Assembly (NCBI RefSeq): GCF_003481705.1
Contig: NZ_QULN01000004.1
Span: 62,001 to 126,000 of the forward strand
Source: Butyricicoccus sp. OM04-18BH
GTDB lineage: Bacteria > Bacillota > Clostridia > Oscillospirales > Butyricicoccaceae
DNA length: 64,000 nt
Direction: 5' to 3'
The position numbers were made by a program, and so were the translations under genes. Shown here one piece after another: positions 59,007 through 64,000 of this stretch (position 1 is the stretch's first letter; each line of letters opens with the position of its first letter). The notes under the pieces were generated by a model. The model had not been told where the DNA came from. It searched no databases and worked only from the letters and a program-made list of their open reading frames with translations.

Positions 59007-59361
59007 AAAGCTCCAGCCCTGTCGCCTTGACAAAGCCGGAGCGTATGCTATAATTTAAATATAAAGGGGCGCTGTTACAGCAGTCAGACCCTAATTGATC
59101 AAAAACTTAAAGTAGTCATTGACCGTTTCGGAGTCCACCCGAGCGGTCAATGCGCTTTTATACAGAAAATGTACAGCAAAATCACTGCACACATAAAAAG
59201 CCGAAAAGCCTTTTTCCGAACATGCGCCACCTCCTTCCTGCCGCAAACTGCGGGAAAGGAAAAGAGGGTCTGACCGCCAAAAGTAACAGCGTCTATCAGC
59301 ATCATATCATACGCAGTGGAAACCTGTCAACGAGCCGCCCTTCGGGGCGGTTTTTTGCTGC
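59003..59361. repeat. Convergent antisense cassette, copy B (whole unit)
   Basis: Second copy of the unit at 35583-35931. Plus promoter TTGACA (59027-59032), 16-bp spacer, TATAAT (59049-59054); minus promoter TTGACA, 18-bp spacer, TATGAT; both terminators intact (CCGCCC/GGGCGG plus six T on the plus strand; GCTCC-GGAGC and TTTTTAT on the minus strand). The upstream hairpin is CCGCA/TGCGG (59241-59253) against CCACG/CATGG in copy A. Confidence 0.8.
59147..59221 (-). pseudogene. Toxin-like peptide frame of cassette B, start codon lost
   Basis: Same frame as the 24-codon peptide of copy A (RKKAFRL, FMCAVILLYIFCIKAH), but the GTG has become GTT. An internal ATG at 59194 would give only MCAVILLYIFCIKAH. 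The last 13 codons are identical in DNA to copy A. Either silent, or initiating inside. Confidence 0.4.
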
Positions 59362-59374
59362 GGTTTTGATGCTT

Positions 59375-59451
59375 TAAGAGGGAGAAAGTTTCCGTATGGG
59401 AACTTTCAGACGTCCGTGTTTTGCAAAGGCAAAACACAGATTGTTGGAAGG
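59375..59451 (-). repeat. Repeat fragment R4
   Basis: Minus-strand partial copy of the structured repeat, keeping GTGTTTTGC/GCAAAACAC and GAAAGTT/AACTTTC with ACGGACGTC between, but lacking the first hairpin and everything after CTCCCTCTT. Confidence 0.7.
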
Positions 59452-59454
59452 ACA

Positions 59455-59492
59455 GACCCGGTTGCGGTTCATACGCAACCGGGTTTTTGGCA
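59455..59492 (+). terminator. Stand-alone terminator hairpin
   Basis: ACCCGGTTGCG and CGCAACCGGGT arms with a short loop, then TTTTTGG. It lies directly after repeat fragment R4. Confidence 0.75.
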
Positions 59493-59524
59493 TATTCAGA
59501 GCAAAAAAAGTGCTGCCTTTGTTC

Positions 59525-59620
59525 TCATCTGTGCTTCCAGTCATCGATCCCATACCGGGCCAGAAGCTTTTGCGCCTGTTCCATACCACTTTCGGTAATG
59601 TAAACGGATTTTGAGCGTGA
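59525..59620 (-). pseudogene. C-terminal fragment of a DUF6429-like protein
   Basis: The minus-strand frame reads RSKSVYITESGMEQAQKLLA then RYGIDDWKHR stop, like the end of DUF6429-type small proteins often found near transposons. The IS3-family element starts where the frame is cut. Confidence 0.4.
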
Positions 59621-59695
59621 TGTGAAGTGCTATACTAAAGTTGTAACAGGGTGGCTGATGCGATATAATCAAAATACAGGAAAGAGGGAATCATC

Positions 59696-59992
59696 ATGCC
59701 ACGAAGTTACACACCCGAATTCAAAAAGAAAATTGTCCGTCTCCATTTGGACGAAGGACGCACCTACAAAAGCATTACTGCGGAATACGGCGTATCCAAA
59801 GCCAGTATTTCTGCATGGTGCAGTGAATTCAGCAAAGAATGCCAAGCTAAAGCCATCGCAGACCCGGAAACTAAAAACGAGGCAGAACTTATGAAAGAGA
59901 ATCGCCGACTGCGTAAGGAGCTGGAAGAGTCCAGGAAGGAAAACCTTTTCTTAAAAAAAGCGGCGGCATTCTTTGCAAAGGAAATCGATTAG
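59696..59992 (+). CDS. IS3-family transposase OrfA
   Basis: 98 residues. Helix-turn-helix of the transposase_8 type (YTPEFKKKIVRLHLDEGRTY, KSITAEYGVSKASISAW) and a C-terminal leucine-zipper-like coil (LMKENRRLRKELEESRKENL). Seven A followed by G (59953-59960) forms the slippery site; the reading frame of OrfB is -1 relative to OrfA, as needed for the fused OrfAB transposase. Confidence 0.92.
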   Translation: MPRSYTPEFKKKIVRLHLDEGRTYKSITAEYGVSKASISAWCSEFSKECQAKAIADPETKNEAELMKENRRLRKELEESRKENLFLKKAAAFFAKEID

Positions 59993-60852
59993 AGGCTTAT
60001 CGATTTATTGAAAATCATCATAAACAGTTTGGCTTACGCTGGCTGCTTCGCAGGCTTGCAATCTGTCCAAACGCATACTATAACAACCTGAAACACCGGA
60101 AGGCGGATTACTATACCCCAAAAGCAGAAGTACAGGCACAAATCCAGGAGATTTATCACGCTCACAATGGAATTGACGGATATCGGAGTATGAAAGTCTA
60201 TCTGGAACGCAAAGGCTATTTTTACAGTGCCGTTACGGTTCATAAATATATGAATACAGAACTCGGACTCCGTTCCATCGTCCGTCCCAAAAAGCCGGAA
60301 TATGCGCACGGAAAAGCACATAAGGTATTCGATAATAAACTGAAACAGGATTTTAACGCAGACAAAATCAACTGGAAATGGTGCACAGATTTTACCTATC
60401 TGTTCCTTGCAAACCATGAAGTGCGCTACAACTGTACTATTATAGATTTACATGACCGAAGCGTGATTGCCAGCATAACAGATCGCAATATTACCAGCGA
60501 TCTTGCTATCCGGACACTCCGGAAAGCGCTGGAATCACAGCCAACCGTCAAAGAGGGACTCATCCTGCACTCCGACCAAGGTCCGCAATATACGTCCAAA
60601 GCATATACCGAATTCTGTGAATCAGTACATATGACACAGAGCATGAGCAAAGCAGGATATCCATATGACAATGCACCGATGGAGCGCTATTTCAACACCT
60701 TGAAAAATGAGTGCACAAATTTATACGAGTTCGAAACAGAAGAAGCACTCTACCAAAAAGTAGAAGAATTTGCATACGTTGATTATAACCATGTTCGTCC
60801 GCACAGTTTTAACGGTTACCGCACCCCGTATGAAGCAAGGACAACAACGTAA
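59950..60852 (+). CDS. IS3-family transposase OrfB (integrase catalytic domain)
   Basis: The frame is open from the slippery site at ~59953 to TAA 60852; independent initiation could be at ATG 60190. It reads YRFIENHHKQFGLRWLLRRL, HAHNGIDGYRSMKVYLERKG (HTH_21), then the DDE core: D in KWCTDFTYLFLANHEVRYNC, D in HSDQGPQYTSKAYTEFCE, E in NAPMERYFNTLKNECTNLYE. Catalytic triad complete, so the element may be active. Confidence 0.92.
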   Translation, partial: LKKSGGILCKGNRLEAYRFIENHHKQFGLRWLLRRLAICPNAYYNNLKHRKADYYTPKAEVQAQIQEIYHAHNGIDGYRSMKVYLERKGYFYSAVTVHKYMNTELGLRSIVRPKKPEYAHGKAHKVFDNKLKQDFNADKINWKWCTDFTYLFLANHEVRYNCTIIDLHDRSVIASITDRNITSDLAIRTLRKALESQPTVKEGLILHSDQGPQYTSKAYTEFCESVHMTQSMSKAGYPYDNAPMERYFNTLKNECTNLYEFETEEALYQKVEEFAYVDYNHVRPHSFNGYRTPYEARTTT

Positions 60853-60982
60853 CCATGAGCAATTTTTTAGCCATAACTGTTACAAAAATGCTTGACCACA
60901 ACATTCGACCAAGTTGGTCAGAAGTTCAGAATCCCACTTCTGTCCGAGTTATACAGAAGTTAAAAAGTTCATATGCATAGTA

Positions 60983-61022
60983 AAAGAGCATCCTGTTCCA
61001 TACTCGAACAGGATGCTCTTTT
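60983..61022. terminator. Bidirectional terminator
   Basis: AAAGAGCATCCTGTTC and GAACAGGATGCTCTTT arms with a seven-base loop and A/T runs on both sides; ends the restriction-modification operon on the minus strand. Confidence 0.9.
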
Positions 61023-61077
61023 GGTACATGTTTAGTTTTAAGTTTGGTACTATGGTACAAAAGAAGGACACCTACCA

Positions 61078-62463
61078 TCAGGTTCCCTGAAGTGTGATTT
61101 CAATAATCTCTTTCTGCGGCTCTCTGTCTTTTGCGATTTTGAAATCATCACTAAGCGTAATGGAAAAATCGAACCCCTTGTCTTCCGTAGTGATAGAACC
61201 CGTCCCATTTTCTACTGCTTCCGCATCTCCTTGTTGGAGCTTGAGTGTTGCAGAAAACCATCCTTTGAGCGTAATCTTTCCTTTTTCGATTTTCCAATCA
61301 GACAGTTTCATTTTAGGGAAATCCAGAAGTTCTACATAATCTGCCAAAGGATCGAAGAACTCTGCTTTATGTTTTTCTGCATACTCAAAAACAGCATTTT
61401 TTTGTGTCCGAGGGAATTCCTCTATCTGAGAAATGCAAGAAATGCAAATATCAGAAACCTGTTTTAGTAGCAAGTAGGCAGATTTGAAAATAGCTTGCCA
61501 CTCTTCATCCAATGGGCTGATTATTTCATGGAACAAAGCATTTCTCAATGCATATACATAGTCAGCAAACCACTCCACGGTCTTTGTTGCCATTAGCGGT
61601 GCATATTCACCTCTGCGTGTTGCGTAGAGGTTCTCCCGATCTAAACGGCCAAAACCATTGAATGGAACTTGATAAATGATAGCATAAGAGTTTGATGCTG
61701 CCTGCGGATTTACTTCGTGGGGATATCTGTAGTTGTACTCAAATCTAAGTCGAAGCGCGGTATCCAATCGCAAACAGGCATCTTTGATTTTTCCGGTTAC
61801 CGTTTGATTAAACCCTTTCTTCGGAAGTGTTACCTCAATATAATTCCGAAGCTTTTCCGAAATCTCTCTCATCACGGCATCATAAAAGTCATGCATAAAT
61901 TGAGTCTCATTGATAATGAGATTTTGATTACGATGCTTCTCCACAACTGCACGAATGATCGGCCGCAGATCAATTTCTTTTTTGATGCTCTCGTTATATT
62001 TTGTTGTGCGGAACTGGCCGGATATACCCAAGTAGAATTTTAGAATGTGTTTATCAACAATATGTAGGTTTGCTTGATATCTTTCCTTCAAATTTCCATC
62101 CTTATCCAAATCAATCGTCTTCTCCTCATAGGAGAACTCACGATTAATTTGGAAAAAGGTCTGGAAGAAATACTGTGGAAAAACATACATCACCTTTCGC
62201 ATACTAATGGGATACATCGAAAAGAGTTCCTGGGCAAAATCATCCGTATTGATATTTTTTTGCACAATGGGCATTATGCCTTCTTTGTAAGCGTTCAAGA
62301 AGGGTTTGTCTCCTCGGGGCATGCCATCTTCAGTAAAAACGTCGACATCAGGATTCAATTCTCTCAATACGGCAATAAACGTAAACCATGTTTTGATGAA
62401 AAGTGTAACAAAATCAGACTCAGTGATTGCTTTCCATTGCTCGTGTTTTCTTTCTACCTGCAT
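61078..62463 (-). CDS. HEPN-motif protein attached to a type I RM locus
   Basis: 461 residues, no family recognised. It follows hsdS by four bases, so it is in the RM operon. Notable is WFADYVYALRNALFHEIISP with R307-N308-x3-H312, the Rx4H motif with a polar residue after Arg that marks HEPN ribonucleases. The N-terminal ~290 residues are mostly helical and otherwise featureless; the last ~75 residues look beta-rich (LKGWFSATLKLQQGDAEAVE, FDFSITLSDDFKIAK). Known RM-linked HEPN nucleases (PrrC, RloC) cut tRNA when restriction is blocked; this protein lacks their ATPase domain. A role as a guard nuclease is inference. AT-rich relative to the chromosome. Confidence 0.7.
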   Translation of the reverse strand: MQVERKHEQWKAITESDFVTLFIKTWFTFIAVLRELNPDVDVFTEDGMPRGDKPFLNAYKEGIMPIVQKNINTDDFAQELFSMYPISMRKVMYVFPQYFFQTFFQINREFSYEEKTIDLDKDGNLKERYQANLHIVDKHILKFYLGISGQFRTTKYNESIKKEIDLRPIIRAVVEKHRNQNLIINETQFMHDFYDAVMREISEKLRNYIEVTLPKKGFNQTVTGKIKDACLRLDTALRLRFEYNYRYPHEVNPQAASNSYAIIYQVPFNGFGRLDRENLYATRRGEYAPLMATKTVEWFADYVYALRNALFHEIISPLDEEWQAIFKSAYLLLKQVSDICISCISQIEEFPRTQKNAVFEYAEKHKAEFFDPLADYVELLDFPKMKLSDWKIEKGKITLKGWFSATLKLQQGDAEAVENGTGSITTEDKGFDFSITLSDDFKIAKDREPQKEIIEITLQGT

Positions 62464-62467
62464 ACTG

Positions 62468-63877
62468 TTATTCCACCTTGTCTTTCAGCCATGCCAGCGC
62501 AGCATCTTCTCCTTGCTCGATTGCCATTTCCACAGCCTGCTTTGCATATTCAAGCAGTTGTTTAGATTGACGACGAAGGACAAAGGACTTCTGAATCATT
62601 TCTGAAAGTTCTTTTTGTTTTTCCAAATCCAATACCGGAACGATAACATTCTCAATTTCGGAGGGTTTCCAATGCTGGATAATAGCTCCGTTCGAGTCAC
62701 GCTCGGCTTGCATTTGAACAACAGTGGAATTTAGCACTAACGTCAAATAATCCGGAAGGATTTCACTTGTATTCCTGACAGTTAGGTGCAGTAAGGCACC
62801 AGATGTAATGATATCTTCATCACGTTCTAACTTGTATGCAATCCCTACACTGCCATCCTTTGAAAAGAGGATCGTATCTTTCTTAGGATACAATGCGTCT
62901 ACATTTTCAACAACGTCATATGAAAGGTAAATTTCTGGTGCTGTAATTCCATACTTGGAAACATCGCTTACACGAACAAAAGGAATCCCTTCGTCTTTGT
63001 ATGCTTCGCTACCCGGTTCAATAGATTTCTTGATATCAACAATTCCATCATTTCCACCAAGTTGCATATTAGGAAATTTTGCGAGTGTATCAAAAAGAAC
63101 ATCAAATTTTGGGTGGTAATATTCGGAATCAAGGCGCCCTGTTTTCGCAAAGCTATCAGAGAACTTTTTTATCGAAACAGCTGTATCAGTAATTTGTGGT
63201 ATGCCAAGAATCTGCATTAGCATTTGTTCAGATTGATTGATCACATTGCCAGCTTCATCATAAAGAGCATTAGCTGTTTGTACAGTTGATTCGATTGCAG
63301 AGTATAACCCTTTGCTAAACTCCGGGACTATTATATCTGGGAATTCAACAAGCTTAATTTCAGGACGTGTAGCTTTTATACCACGTCTTCTTAGCTGATA
63401 ATAACCATACTTGCAGTTTAAGAATGTGGATACGTAATACGGATTATACTGCGGTTTCAATGTAATTTTACCCACATGTGCAATTGTGTTCGCTTCAGGT
63501 ATGCTTTCGGGTATGACTGCGCTTTTACCAAAGTATACACCGGTTTTAGTTACAACGATATCCCTAGGATGCAAACAGGACCGTTTTAACTCTCGATTCT
63601 TCGCTTCGGTAATGTATCTGCATTTCGATTTTTCGATATATCCCTCTTTGACACATTCACTTAAAAGGTATAACACGCCGCTCTCTTGATAATCAGGGGA
63701 TCCATGATCACCATCCGTTGCCAACACCCACATTTGACCAAGAGGGATAGTTTTTGCCTGTCGTTTTACCACAGAAACGGATTCTACATATTTTTTCCCA
63801 TAGTACTCCGCACCGATAGTAAATTCATTTTCTAATTCGCTCTTATTGATTTCTTGAAAATCTAGCCCATCCATCAA
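62468..63877 (-). CDS. hsdS: Type I restriction-modification specificity subunit
   Basis: 469 residues. Two target-recognition domains, each followed by a conserved helix: the first about 15-215 (MWVLATDGDHGSPDYQESGV, ...KLVEFPDIIVPEFSKGLYSA), the second about 255-460 (GIPFVRVSDVSKYGITAPEI, ...NVIVPVLDLEKQKELSEMIQ). The coiled conserved segments end with QSEQMLMQIL and ALAWLKDKVE. It gives the complex its DNA sequence specificity. The start is uncertain (TTG 63877 or ATG 63874); no clear ribosome binding site, so coupling to hsdM is likely. Confidence 0.9.
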   Translation of the reverse strand: MMDGLDFQEINKSELENEFTIGAEYYGKKYVESVSVVKRQAKTIPLGQMWVLATDGDHGSPDYQESGVLYLLSECVKEGYIEKSKCRYITEAKNRELKRSCLHPRDIVVTKTGVYFGKSAVIPESIPEANTIAHVGKITLKPQYNPYYVSTFLNCKYGYYQLRRRGIKATRPEIKLVEFPDIIVPEFSKGLYSAIESTVQTANALYDEAGNVINQSEQMLMQILGIPQITDTAVSIKKFSDSFAKTGRLDSEYYHPKFDVLFDTLAKFPNMQLGGNDGIVDIKKSIEPGSEAYKDEGIPFVRVSDVSKYGITAPEIYLSYDVVENVDALYPKKDTILFSKDGSVGIAYKLERDEDIITSGALLHLTVRNTSEILPDYLTLVLNSTVVQMQAERDSNGAIIQHWKPSEIENVIVPVLDLEKQKELSEMIQKSFVLRRQSKQLLEYAKQAVEMAIEQGEDAALAWLKDKVE

Positions 63878-63918
63878 AGCCTGGTACTTGGCTTCATCGA
63901 AAGGTTCAACGGATGGGC

Positions 63919-64000
63919 TTATTGAAAAAAACTCAGACCTTCCTTTTTTGCAAACTCAATAAATGCTTCTGCAATACCGTCTGGGGTCAAGCCATCATGG
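63919..64000 (-). CDS. hsdM: Type I restriction-modification methylase subunit (C-terminal end)
   Basis: Only the last 26 codons are inside the window: HDGLTPDGIAEAFIEFAKKE then GLSFFQ stop. The position directly before hsdS and the sequence style fit the end of an N6-adenine methylase HsdM. Confidence 0.65.
   Translation of the reverse strand, partial: HDGLTPDGIAEAFIEFAKKEGLSFFQ

Larger units (their letters stand above)
59621..60900 (+). mobile_element. IS3-family insertion sequence
   Basis: About 1280 bp. Left end TGTGAAGTGC...TTGTAACAG; right end (complement) TGTGGTCAAGC...TTGTAACAG, imperfect inverted repeats. No clear target duplication could be seen, so the exact ends are approximate. 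It carries orfA and orfB linked by a -1 frameshift site. Base composition is lower in GC than the chromosome around it. Confidence 0.85.

Noticed and set aside
1..64000. tRNA, rRNA and CRISPR features
   Set aside because: No cloverleaf with a TTCGAATC-type arm, no rRNA core sequence and no regularly spaced direct repeats were recognised by reading; a covariance-model scan could still find a short RNA.

Overview
The window reads as chromosome of a GC-rich, strictly anaerobic, gut-type Clostridia bacterium. An Oscillospiraceae/Butyricicoccaceae-like relative is my inference, not a proven placement. The reasons are a complete six-gene Rnf complex, S-layer-homology (SLH) surface proteins, Firmicutes-type genes (darA, ricT, murT/gatD, mrnC), several proteins carrying only a Spo0A-type DNA-binding domain, AGGAGG ribosome binding sites and many intrinsic terminators. 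No rRNA, tRNA or CRISPR array was recognised.

Layout. 1-5.6 kb: a B12-riboswitch-controlled CbiK-like lipoprotein (cut by the left edge), then an SLH adhesin behind two tandem c-di-GMP-I riboswitches, then a secreted transglutaminase-like protein behind a third. 5.8-18.7 kb: phosphofructokinase, a second SLH protein, murT-gatD, an AT-rich membrane protein, a divergent AraC regulator/TIM-barrel isomerase pair, and the cluster decarboxylase-darA-holB-ricT. 19-30 kb: serC-serA, rnfCDGEAB-mrnC, cysE and a UDP-ManNAc-type dehydrogenase. 30-32.7 kb: a selenium-type set (LysR, YedE, TusA-like, DUF3343). 32.7-36.2 kb: an eroded zone with a structured repeat, gene remnants, two Spo0A-C proteins and a promoter-to-terminator antisense cassette that looks like a type I toxin-antitoxin module. 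36.2-48.1 kb: binding protein-histidine kinase-response regulator-binding protein, then a mannose-family PTS operon with its own HPr, enzyme I and HAD phosphatases. 48.7-58.7 kb: a third Spo0A-C protein, a 1425-residue SLH protein with metallo-beta-lactamase and esterase domains, and a YesM/YesN-type two-component pair with a lipoprotein binding protein. 58.7-64 kb: a second copy of the antisense cassette sitting in a truncated ATPase gene, an IS3-family element, and the end of a type I restriction-modification locus with an attached HEPN-motif protein.

How the parts fit: surface genes at the left are tied to c-di-GMP. The two sugar-sensing two-component operons lie beside the PTS operon and the large SLH enzyme, so they probably sense glycans and control uptake and surface hydrolysis. 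The most unusual content is non-coding. One item is a ~200-nt dispersed element whose hairpins keep pairing through compensatory changes and which sits between duplicated terminators. The other is a ~340-bp convergent-transcript cassette, present twice, with a hydrophobic 24-residue reading frame.
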